Part shown: piece by piece, positions 1 through 12,300 of the stretch
Position numbering within the stretch: the first letter of the stretch is position 1
Layout: each line of letters starts with the position of its first letter
Assembly: GCF_964340395.1 (NCBI RefSeq)
Contig: NC_135562.1
Location: 6,167,634 to 6,229,633, forward strand
DNA length: 62,000 bases
Reading direction: 5' to 3'
Origin: Glandiceps talaboti
Taxonomy: Eukaryota; Hemichordata; Enteropneusta; Spengelidae
Notes under the pieces: model-generated
Databases searched by the model: none
Told to the model about the DNA's origin: nothing
The model's input: the letters and a program-made list of their open reading frames with translations, nothing else
Made by a program: the position numbers and the translations under genes

Positions 1-299
1 TTATCCCTGACACGTATCTATAGCAGCACAACGACCCTTTACTTCCTCAACTCCCTGGGGAGCAGGCAATTCATTGCAGCCTCTATGAGCGCATAGGATT
101 GAGGCATTCACATTGCAACCTCTATCCTACCAGGTCTCAAATATGGGTTGACTGATGACGTAAATCGTGATTCAAATCTTACCCTGGGACTTTAGCCATA
201 TAGAAACAAACGGACCTCGGTGAGGCTCAAACCTGCAAACCTGCAGATTCTGATGCAAGCCAGGCCACTCTAACCATTCGAAAATCATGACTCCGCGTT
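1..299 (-). mobile_element. tRNA-derived SINE, truncated by the window edge
   Basis: This is the most degraded of three related copies (also at 8516-8821 and 24045-24426). The shared blocks include a 'catcctaccaggtc'-like stretch and an end reading 'aaccattc...atcatgactcc'. Read on the minus strand, the best copy has tRNA-like A-box and B-box promoter motifs, so the element is a Pol III-type SINE inserted in reverse to the host gene. It lies in the GC1 intron that ends at 342. Its 3' tail is outside the window. Confidence 0.7.
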
Positions 300-342
300 A
301 TCTTTTAAATTTGATGCACATGTCAACCATTTCTCTCAACAG

Positions 343-3300
343 TATCAACATAGGGCGTTCTTTGCCTATGACGCTGTGCATTTCTTGGCCCGTGCCATTC
401 GCGATGCAATTGAAGATGGTACCAAAGTCGATGGTAATGGAGTGAATGTGATCAAAAACTATGCCGTTAACAAATACCAAACAAGTAAGAACAAAACATT
501 ATATAGTGGTCAGAGGATCCGGTTACACATGTATGAGAGTTCTACAGCAGATTTCAAAATACCATGCAGCTGCTCTGTTTGATACAGTCACACAGAAAAT
601 GTTAAGAAACTTCACATGCTACACTTTAAGATAGCAAGATTGAATGAATACAGTTTCTTGCAACGTGTTGTCTAATTGAAATGAACTGACATTCCACCAT
701 GCGGACATCGAATCTAAACATTAGCACCTGCATGCCTGCGTCTTTCTGCAACTTACATTAGTTTCAAAGGTTTATTTATGTTTAATTCGGACTAAATTAT
801 AGGAATAAATTGTTACCTTGTTGTCTTAAAGTATAGCATGTGTAGTTTCCTATTGATTTCTGTATGGCTGTATCAAACAGAGCTGCTGAACGGTAGTTTG
901 AAAGCCACTGTATCACAATGTATTAATTTAGGGAAGAGGAGAAGAATGGACAAGATGTCTTTATTTAGTCATAGACCCCACACATATATAATTGTCAATA
1001 AAGAGAGAATTATATACAGCATGAAAAAACTAGCCACGGAAAGAAGGAAAGAAAAGTTTTATACACCACAAAAATCAGTCAGTCAATTTATCAATATCAC
1101 ACAAAAACAAGTTCTTATGTAACCACAAACATTATCAATCAGTCAACCAATTACTTGCCTGCTGATCCCTGTGGTGCTACCCGGTCATCAACTTTTTCCC
1201 ATAATCTTTTTTATTTGGGTGACCTCTGACCGCTGCTACTCTTTAACGATCGAAGGTAAGATAATGTGCCGTATTTACTAAGTCCGGTAGTCTCATCTCT
1301 GAACACATTTTTTTCATTTCAGGTCGAAATGGCAATACAGTGATTCTTGACATTCTCGGCAACATACTTCCAGAGTACGATTTACTGAATTTACTAGTTT
1401 TGACAGCTAGTGATGTGGATGGCCCTTCATTGACAACTGGTGAGGATCGAGGAATGATTCCTGCTGGTGAGGTCATAGTTACCCCCGGAGTAAAATATGT
1501 CACGGTAAGCTGTTCTCATTAAGAATAGTAAGTGTAGATCCAATCCATGAAGTAAATGTTAAAGCAAACATATCAAGCATGGCTTCATTGAACATGCGTT
1601 CCTTTCTCGTTTGCTCAGACTACCCTCACATGAGGGTGGTGCCCCTTGTTCGAGGACGTATTACCAGGTTTACCACACAGTAATTCATCTACAGTTATTT
1701 CTTCAGCTTTCTGCTCACATCTGTCGAATATCCGTGCCTATTTCGTTTGCTCTGCCCTCATGTGATGGTGACGCCCGCTGATCGAGGACGTATTACCGGG
1801 GGTGCCACATACTAATCCATCTACAGTTATTTGTTCTGCTTCCTATTCTCACACGTACACCTATCGATTGCTGAGTGTCTGAAAATACTCCAATATGACT
1901 TACATCACAGAGAATTACCATTTCAACAAACCTGAATGTACCATGGTCTTAAAACCAATTTTGGTCTGTGCGCTGTGGATTATTTTTGTTTCTCTTAATT
2001 TCCTTTCATCTAATTGTTCTGTAATTATTATCATTATTATTTTGAGTAAGGACATATTTGTTCAGCTCAGCGAATTCATTGATGTTGTGTTGTGTTGTGT
2101 TGTGTTGTGTTGTGTTGTGTTGTGTTGTGTTGTGTTGTGTTGTGTTGTGTTGTGTTGTGTATCTGTTTTTTGGTTTGTATTTAATTTCGTTTCTTTTACC
2201 AATACTTAATGTAGTATCATTGTGTACTTTCAGACATATACAGAACTGACCCCTGGTATTGACTGGCCTAGTGGATCAGTTCCACTTGATATACCGAAGT
2301 GTGGTTTCTATGGGGAAAAATGTACATGTAAGTAAAATTGCACTGGTATTTAATAGCCATCGTATCGTGTCGTATCGTATTGTATAGTGTCGTATCGTGC
2401 CGTGTCTTATTGTATCGTATCTAATTGTATTGTATCGTATCGTATCGTATCATGTCGTATCATATCGTATCGTATCTTATAGTATTTTATCATTTCGAAT
2501 CGCATAGTATAGTAATGTAAAGTATTGAATCGTGTAGAATTGTATTGTATTGTATTGTTGTACATTGGGTTACATTGTGTTACATTGTATTATTGCATGA
2601 TACTGTATTGTATTTTGTATTGTATTGTATTGTATTGTATTGTATTGTATTGTATTGTATTGTATTGCATTGTATTGCATTGTATTGTATTGTATGTGTT
2701 CACTACAATGTGAATATCATACGTACAGTATCGAGAATTGTATTGTATTGTATTGTATTGTATTGTATTGTATTGTATTGTATTGTATTGTATTGTATTG
2801 TATTGTGTGGTATGGTATGGTATTGTATTGTATTGTATTGTATTGTATTGTATTGTATTGTATTGTATTGTATTGTATTGTATTGTATTGTATTGTATTG
2901 TATATGTGAATATCATACGCACAGTATCGAGCATGAGCCGCAAACTAACAAAACGTCATCAAAGATATAGAATCGAATTACAACCAGGTGTTTTATCATT
3001 GAAAGATATTGACGAATGAGCACGGATTAGAAACCACAATCAAAACAACATTAATTATAAATTATTTAGATTATACGTTTTAGATTTCAATACAACTTAG
3101 CACTAACTATGAATTTATGACATGAATCGAACATAGAGATACATTACAACTTCAATAAATTGCACATTGTTTATTTTAATAACGTTGGTTCTTATCTCCA
3201 GTGGTAAAGTATGTCACGATTGGCTGCGTCGTTGGCGGCGTGCTTCTCATCTTACTGCTTTCATTCTGGTACTATAGGTAAGTACATGTCAGTGTTATAC

Positions 3301-6300
3301 TCTTCTGTTTTTGTCTTCTAAAATCGTATTGGGTATGAAATGAAGACTCAGTCTGCAACAACTTATGTATCCTTCCTTTCAAAAATATTTCTCATTATAA
3401 GCAATGTAAACAAAAATTCACTCCCATTTCTCAGATCAATGCTTACGAAGCCCCCCAAAAAGGGCCATTTTCAATTTTAACATTTCCAAAAATAGCGTTA
3501 GTTGCACAAGTTGGCATGTCTGGCTCAGGAGAGATGTATCATTACCAACTGAACACATTTTAGTTATGTTTGCTAATTCTCGTAGGTCTGATTTAGGAAT
3601 GTTATACCATATGATAATGATATGATTCGTAATTTGTTTCATCACTACAGGCATAGGAAATATGAATCTGATTTGGACAGTATGGTATGGAAGGTTGATT
3701 GGAACGACGTACAGACACGAAGTGATCAACGGAATTCCCAGGGATTTTCCATGAAGAGTATGGTAAGTATCAGAGAACGATGGGAAATGTAAAAACAAGT
3801 TGCTTGGGAAGAGTGTATATTGTAATCCAAAATGATTGTTAAAATGTTAAATCAATATAACATAAATTTCGTGTGTGAACATTTAAGCAAAAATCGTTGT
3901 ATCTAGTGTTCTTGCAATTGTACAACATTGCAAGCAATCGAGAATACGTTTAACGGAAGTTACCTGCCAAGGCCCATACGTCACTTCCGCCCAAGCTTCT
4001 ATCGATGCCAGCTCCATCCTAAAGATTGACAGTGGTTTAAAGCAACGCATTTTATCTCGTTTAGCAGTCACATTTTCAATTCCCAAAGTATCATTTCCCT
4101 TTAACAGCATTGGTTCCTTTAATTGTTGGTGTTGCAGTTGCAGTTGTCATCACTGTTTGTTTGTTTGTTTGTTTGTTATTTGATATAAGTCCATTAAATA
4201 GATTTAAGTTGTGTTTTTCTTCCATTGTTAACAGGTCATGAGTACAATTTCAATGATTACCAACCAGGAGACCCAGCAAATATTTGCCAAGATTGGCACC
4301 TGGAGGGTAAGCAATTACTTTTAATAATATTTGATTTATTTCTTCAAAGTAAATCAAAGCCAAATGTATTTCGTTTCTTGACGCTGTGACAGATATATGG
4401 TAACGCTAACGGTTATTGTGATCTCTCGTGAGAAAAGTCAAATACTGCTTATTTCATGTTAGTATTCACTGGCTCTGTTGGATACACAACCCCACAGAAA
4501 TAAACTACACACTCTACACTTAAAAGTAGCAAGATGGCAACTCTTTCTACATTTGTCTAAGATGAAATAAACCATTTAAGCATACTGCAACTAGACACAG
4601 ACATGCAGGCGCCAATGTTTTGATGTCTGCATTTGATGTCTGTATGGTGGCATGTGTAGTTCATTTTATTTAGACAAAATGCAGCAAGAAACTGTATTCA
4701 TTCAATCTTGCTATCTTAAAGTGTAGCATCTGCACTTTCTTAGAGCCAGTGAACACTAACATGAAACGGGTGGTAATTTATTGATAATGAAGAACATATT
4801 ATACCGTTACTGAAACATATAACATTTATGCATACTATTAATATTGTTATTCTGTTATACACTAGGGTAACATTACGGCCATAAAGGTAGTCAACAAAAA
4901 CCGAATCACCCTGAATCGCCGTATCCGCCAAGAATTGAAGACGGTAAGTGGATGATATATTTATTGCAACTAAAGCATCTCGTGATTACCCAAGAAACCT
5001 TCCATCTCTGAGCAAAAATTTAGTGCGATATAAAGACCGCGTCGAATTTGTGGCATAGTGACGTCACACTTTACTATCAAGGAGATTATCGTCACAATAT
5101 CACATGTAGATTTGATTTAGGCTCAGTATAACTTGCAAAATGTGTTGTTTAGGGAATACATACCTTGTGAAAATAAGCAAGTGAACTAGACTTCTCAAAG
5201 CTCTGCATTTGAAATTGTCAACGAGTTTTTATTAGTAGACAAAGATAAAAACTTTGTTTACTTTCTCTTGTCTGTCCGTTTTCTATTTTATAGATGCGTG
5301 ATATGAATCATGACAATATATGCAAATTTACCGGTGCTTGTGTGGAGAGTCCTCATATTTGTATTCTCATGGAGTACGCCCCCAAGGGCAGCCTAGAGGT
5401 AAGCTGGAGGTTTCGATAACACATGTATGAAGACAATAGCTAACCGAACATAAATATAGACATATCGGAGATGGTTTGTAAGGAAAAAGAGTTGACAAAG
5501 CTATTCAATTGACGACGAAAGCATTGTGGACCCTGGATTACAGATAAAACTTTCCATATTATTCTGACGACATCAAAATGACGTAATTTTTTGGCGGGAA
5601 CCTGCGCTAAACCATCTTACGACGGTGAGCAGCAGAAATGATCCAACTTTTTGCGCGACACTAGCTACATCATAACCTAAAGTCTACTCTAATTTTAACC
5701 GTTACCGCTACCGGTTATTAGCAACAGAAATGATATAAATATTGGGCGAGAATAAAAACGAACTTTTTGTTGACATGAAAAGTGTCACTAAGTTTAATTC
5801 TGGACGGGAAAAGAAAGAGTCATCAACCAATTTGTTTTCATGACAGTGAGTGAAAGTATCAAAAACTTTACTTTGGGCGGGAAAATAAAGAGTCGTCAAC
5901 CTTAACCTAACAATCTATTTTTTTTTGACGACAGGATATTCTGCAGAACGATGACCTACGACTGGATGATATGTTTCGATCGTCCTTGATTGCTGATTTG
6001 ATCAAAGGAATGATCTATATTCATCAGAGTGCTATCAAATCACATGGCAACCTAAAATCGTCTAACTGCGTCGTTGACAACCGATTTGTTCTCCAAATTA
6101 CCGATTATGGACTTCACCTGTTCAAGAAAGGACATGCTGTTGAAGACCATGGTGAATATGCAAAGTATCAAAGTAAGCCACTGTCTATAATGATAACGAT
6201 TACATAAAATGAGAAAAATGAGTCTATAAATATTTTTATCTAAGTTTATCTATATATATATATATGTATATATAGGTCCGATCCGTGTCGTGGTTTGCTT

Positions 6301-9300
6301 CAGTGCTGTGAGGTGCGGTGTGGCATGCAGCAGTGCAGTGCAGCGAAATGAAGCACAGCACAGCGTAGCGTAGTGTAGCGTAGCGTAGCGTAGCGTAGTG
6401 AAGTATAGTGTAGTGTAGTGTAGTGTAGTGTAGTGTAGTGTAGTGTAGTGTAGTGTAGTGTAGTGTAGTGTAGTGTAGTGCAGTGCAGTGCAGTGCAGTG
6501 AAGCGAAGTGAAGTGTAGCGTAACATGTATAGTGTAGGGTAGGGTAGGGTAGGGTAGGGTAGGGTAGGGTATGGTAGTGTAGTGTAGTGTAGTGTAATGT
6601 AATGTAGTGTAGTGTAGTGTAGTGTAGTGTAGTGTAGTGTAGTGTAGTGTAGTGTAGTGTAGTGTCAATACTAAATTGTAACCTAATTGTACTCCATCTG
6701 TTTTGTGATAGGTTTACTGTGGCGAGCACCTGAACATCTCCGTGAGGGCGCTGACACACCACCTGAAGGATCACCAAAGGGAGATGTATACTCTTTCTCT
6801 ATCATATTACAAGAGATCTATTCTCGTGCCGGACCTTACAACGAGAACAGCCAGGGCCCAAAGGGTGAGTCTCCTGTTACATGTATTGTGTATTATATGA
6901 ACAAAGGCGGAAATGACGTACGGGCCTTGCTGGGGAACTTATATTGTTGTCGAATGCTTTTAATGTCAATTTACGCCAACAATAGAAACTGTCGACAACG
7001 TAACATATAACGGACGTTGCCAAGCTCTTCCATCTATCAAAGTTCAAAATCAGTGCTGTACTGACAAGTGAAAGTGGATGAAACTAACGAATTTTGTGTC
7101 GTTTAACATCCAAGTTTTTATTTAACATAGTCAGTTATCCTTTCCGTTTAATACAACATGTTCTCCTCTATTTGGATGTAAAATTGGCATTTATCATAAT
7201 ATGTCAATCCGTTCGACGATTTCCAAAACAGATAAGCAGGCCAATACGCTAGAATGTTCTCTATCACAACGGAGATTTTTTTTAATGGTAGGTTCTTGAT
7301 ATATTTCAATAGATATTGTAGGCAAGCTAATCGAATGCACCGACCCACCATTCCGACCAACTATTAACACCGTTAACCAAAATGCCCCACAATGTGTACT
7401 GACTGCGATGAGAGATTGTTGGGATGAGGAGCCCATGCTGAGACCAACGTTCTCAAAAGTGAAGGAAATTCTCCGACCTCTCCAGAAGGGACTGTGAGTA
7501 GAATGAACAACGCTGCACTAAATTTCTGTAAATTTGGCGACCGAGTTGTCGGTTTAATTTACTAAGATAGACACAGACTGAAACTGTTGTTGCGACATAT
7601 TGATATAAACTATTTCGAATGAACGTAGATTTACTTGTACTCACAGTAAGGTGACAGTTCTGATGACTTCCATGTTCTTGGAGTGTACACTTTGCGACTT
7701 CCAGTGTTTACATTTTTTTATCACTACTATCGCCCACTTGTATAATACCATTGAATAGCTCTTATAGTTTTAGTCAGTGTCATTCTTAGTAAACCGAAAT
7801 CCCGATTGCCAGAGTGGTATTTTACATATTTTTTTTACAATAATTGGGAACTGCTAAATAACGAAATCAGATATACAAACAATTCTGTACGGTAATACAA
7901 AGTTTCTGGAGTTAGGGTATATCACCTGTGATCAACTACCATCATCTTTGTCCTTGGGTAGTATGCAACACAAATGACCACTTTTGACTGTCTAAAGCCC
8001 ACATGGATATCACGGTGGATAAATAGATCAAAGATGGAATTGTCTCAGTGCACCACATGTACACACCCTCGCTAGAAGCTTTACCCCCGTGGACACGGTC
8101 ACGTGGAACGATGTCGTCAAATTATATTTTTCTTACACTTTCAAATTGAAACAATGGTCGTGTACCAGCATGTGTTCAGACATTCGGATATGAAAAGACA
8201 CCATACAACAATGCTTTTCTTTGGCGACAAACTTGAAATTACCACCATGGCGACAATTTGTGCAGCTTACTATCTCTTCTACTTTGTAACTAGGAAACCA
8301 AACATCCTGGACAATATGATCGCTATCATGGAACGCTACACAAACAATTTGGAAGACCTAGTTGAAGAAAGGACTGAAGACGTACGTAAGGAGAAGAAAC
8401 GAGTTGAAACATTGCTTCACCGCATGCTACCACCGTGAGTATCGTTGTCGTAATATCTTTTTTTACATAACAATAATAATAATGACAGTGTATTAATAAT
8501 GCGCCAGTTCTCCTGAGAGCTCAATTCGCTGACAAGTATTACCCCTGTCATGGATCTACAGCGGCACAACGGCCTTTTATAGTTCCTCAACTCCCGAGGG
8601 ATACAATCCATTGCAGTCTCTATGAGCGCATTCACATTGCAACCTCTATCCTACCAGGTCAAGAACTATACAGCTGGGGTTGACTGAGGCATAATTATGG
8701 TTCAAATCTGTTACAAGGATTTTAGCTACTGATTCACAACTTAAAACAAACGGCAGCGACTAGACTCGTACCTACACCTACAGATTCCAAGCCGGCCCGC
8801 TCTTAACTATTTGACCACCATTAAAAATTTCAAGCAACGTTTATTTGAATTTGACTTACAATTAACAAATCTCAGTACCTGTACAATTTTAAGATTTTGG
8901 AGCAGAACAATAATCGCCTGATATGACTTTATGATGATAGTTGGTGCAAACTTTCCTCAACTAATAAACGTATAGTTACATACACACGTGTTTAGTTGAT
9001 GGGATTAACTCAACAGCTTGCCGCGTGCATGCCCAAAGACGAACATGTGCTATTTTTATACGAGACGTCTTGGTAACACGGTTGTGCGACGGGATGAATT
9101 TTGATTTAACTGCAAAATCACCTTCCCACAAAAATTATAGGAAAGATTTCCTATTTTTCCGATTTTTTGGCAAACTGGACTCAATTTTGGATTGGAGTCA
9201 CAGAAATATTATCTATCAATCCAGTCATATATGTTTCTAATGGTAATACAAATGATAAAAATTAAGATGGCGTCCCATAACGTCGATTTTTAAAACCAAT

Positions 9301-12300
9301 TACAGCATGAAGTTATATTATGTTAATACACTAAAAACCGATGGACACTTTACTAATTGGTCAATAACTTTCATGGTGATGATGACAAGTTTGATCCTGT
9401 GAACTTCTTTCAGATCTATTGCGGCACAGTTGACTAAGGGAGAACAAATTCAACCCGAATCCTTTGAAAAGGTGACCATCTTCTTCTCTGACATCGTTGG
9501 ATTTACCGCCTTGTCTGCTGCCAGTACACCTATACAGGTTAGTAGGGTCAACATTGTTACCAAGACAATGCATACATGTCTGCTTAAACAATCGAAGTGT
9601 TGAAGTGATTGAGTAGAAACACCCCCCCCCCCTTCAAGTTTTATAATTCACAAGCCTTACTGTCAAATGTTGATGTAAATCTGAATGATTTGAAATGTAA
9701 CAACTTTGTTCAGTTTGCTGTTCGGAAAGGTTGTTTGATAGAGAAATTATCACTATGCAACAAATTACACAAAATTTTGAAAAAGATCCGTTTGAGTCAA
9801 TCACGCAATAGTATAAGTAAGATAGACAACTCGTTCGGTAGGGTTATGTGCCTAAAACTCGGGGGGGGGGGCCTACGCCCCATCGTTTATTGGCTCATAA
9901 CCCCCCCCCCCCCAAAAAAAAAAAAAAAAAAAAAAACTCGTTGACTATCTATATTACGTAGGAGTTTTATATGCTTGACTTCTATGGCCACAATGTAACG
10001 AATTATGTGTCCTGATACCGCGCGTTGCAGATTACAGTTCACTGGCTAGCACTGCGGCTCTTTTTGGTAAAATCACAGCAGAAAACAAGAAACTGCACAT
10101 GCGCATGCTGCACTTTAAGATAGCAAGATTGAACGAATACAGATTATTGCTACATTTTGTCGAAATGGCCATGGAATGAAGTAACGTACCACAGGTAAAC
10201 AGTTCCAAGGAGCTAAAGTGGTCAACGAGGATACTTTTTAAATTCAAATCTGCTTTCCTTATTTCCTTACCCACTTTCCTCAGAAAACTCTCCTGCTCTC
10301 CCATCTCTTGACAACATCTTCTTTTCTGAATTATATTTTTATGTCCAGGTTGTCAACTTGCTGAACGATCTATACACCTGTTTTGACGCCATCGTCTCCA
10401 ACTATGACGTATACAAGGTTGAAACCATTGGTGACGCTTACATGTTGGTGTCAGGATTACCTATCAGAAATGGAATCAACCACGCTGGTCAGATCGCTTC
10501 CGCTGCTTGGCATCTTCTGGAATCAATCCATACTTTCAGAGTTCGCCATCGTCCTGAAGAAAAACTGAAACTTCGAATTGGAATTCATTCAGGTAAAGGA
10601 GCCTGGTTTTTTGTTGTAGTTGTCTCTAATATAGCTGCGTATATTTATGATAGTTTTGTTTTATTTTATTTTATTTTCATTTTATTTTTGCATGGCTTAG
10701 ATTTCGTGTAACGTTGTGAGACACGAATTCCAAGAGAAATTTAGGAATACATGTAAATCAAGTTGTTTGTATATGTAGAGAACAAAAATATTGGCACTAT
10801 ATACTGGGGGGCGCTCTTTATTCTACACATGCAGTTAAATGCCTTCATTTCAAACGTTACAACAAATATGGTTTGAAGTGACCTCCACTAATAAAGTAAC
10901 GTCTATTTACACAACAACAGACGGCCATAAACGCATGACTACGTACGAATACAGACAGTTTAACGTCTGGTCCATAACGAGGACAAAACGCATATTTTTA
11001 AGGATAATGCCGATTTTAATATTACTTATTTCGTTAGACACACGCAAGTCCTTAAAATCAGGAAACTGTTGATACACAGTGACGTCTCTTAAACCAAAAA
11101 TGTGCCACAATTGTTTTATCCTAATACAGGTTCCGTCGTTGCTGGCGTCGTAGGCCTAACCATGCCTCGGTATTGTCTCTTTGGAGATACTGTCAACACA
11201 GCCTCACGTATGGAATCAAATGGACTGCGTAAGTAGAGCGAAAACTATTATATTTGACGACTAAAACAGAAAAATGAATTTATATCCTTGCTTGGTCGCG
11301 AATCAAGTTATTCCAAGAACAACTATAGCTTACATTACATATTTTTAATTGAAGGCGACACGATGTTTTTTCAAACTTCATAGGAACTAGATTCAAAATT
11401 CCAACGACTATCATTTAATCTTTGCACAATGTCATCGTATGTCCATATCTATCAAGTACGTGAAGCTGACTATTTTTCCGTCATAAATAGTGTGAGTTCG
11501 TTAAGAGCATTTGGAACATTCTGATTGGTCAAAAAGTTGCTGAGGATGATAGCAGTTTATGGTCATGTGGGGGCGTACTTCATACGAAAAACACCACGAC
11601 TACGATCATAGTACATGTACTTCAATGGTTTGGTATGGCCCGTGATCAATTCAAGATGTCAAACACCATAACTACAAGAGTGCAGAGTAATAGAGAAGTA
11701 ACGTTTTTAATAAATACTTGAGGTTTGACATTTGACATTGAATGGAAATGATTCAGAGCTTACAACATTGAGTGTACACTTTACCCCGAATCGCACAGGT
11801 CATAGTTTAATTGTAGTACACGTGTATACGTTGGTGAATCGGTTGTTTTCTCCGTTTCCATCGATAGCCCTAAAGATCCACGTCAGTCCTGAATGCCATG
11901 AAGTGCTGGTACAAATTGGTGGCTTTGATCTTGAGGAGAGAGGTTTGGTTGCGATGAAGGTATGTATACAATGCGTTATTGGTAATACTTTAACCAAGTC
12001 AGTATTGTCCCCAATCTGATTAAAATCCGATGTAGATGTCGGTTAATCGTTCATTGCTATTTTACCTTCGTTATTTTGCCTGAATTGACCTTCTCAATGG
12101 TACATGTTTAAAGTTTTTAGCCTGATCGCCTCCTCTACAGAGAGAGAGGCGATCAGGGGGCGATCAGGCTAAACAATTTAAACATGTAACAAGAAGGTCA
12201 ATTCAGGCAAAATAACGAAGGTGAAATAGCAATGAACGATTAGCCGACATCTACATCGGATTTTAATCAGATTGTATTGTCCCATGAATGAGCCAGATTA

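Noticed and set aside
2525-2970. Cys/Tyr/Ile-rich open frames on both strands
   Set aside because: Products of the (TATTG)n array, no other support.
6535-6570. Interstitial telomere-like (TTAGGG)n
   Set aside because: The unit is the pentamer GTAGG, part of a larger pentanucleotide array.
8103-8293. Upstream extension of the GC1 exon at 8294 as coding
   Set aside because: The frame is open into the intron, but the tag acceptor at 8291-8293 gives the exon length (141) seen in both paralogues.
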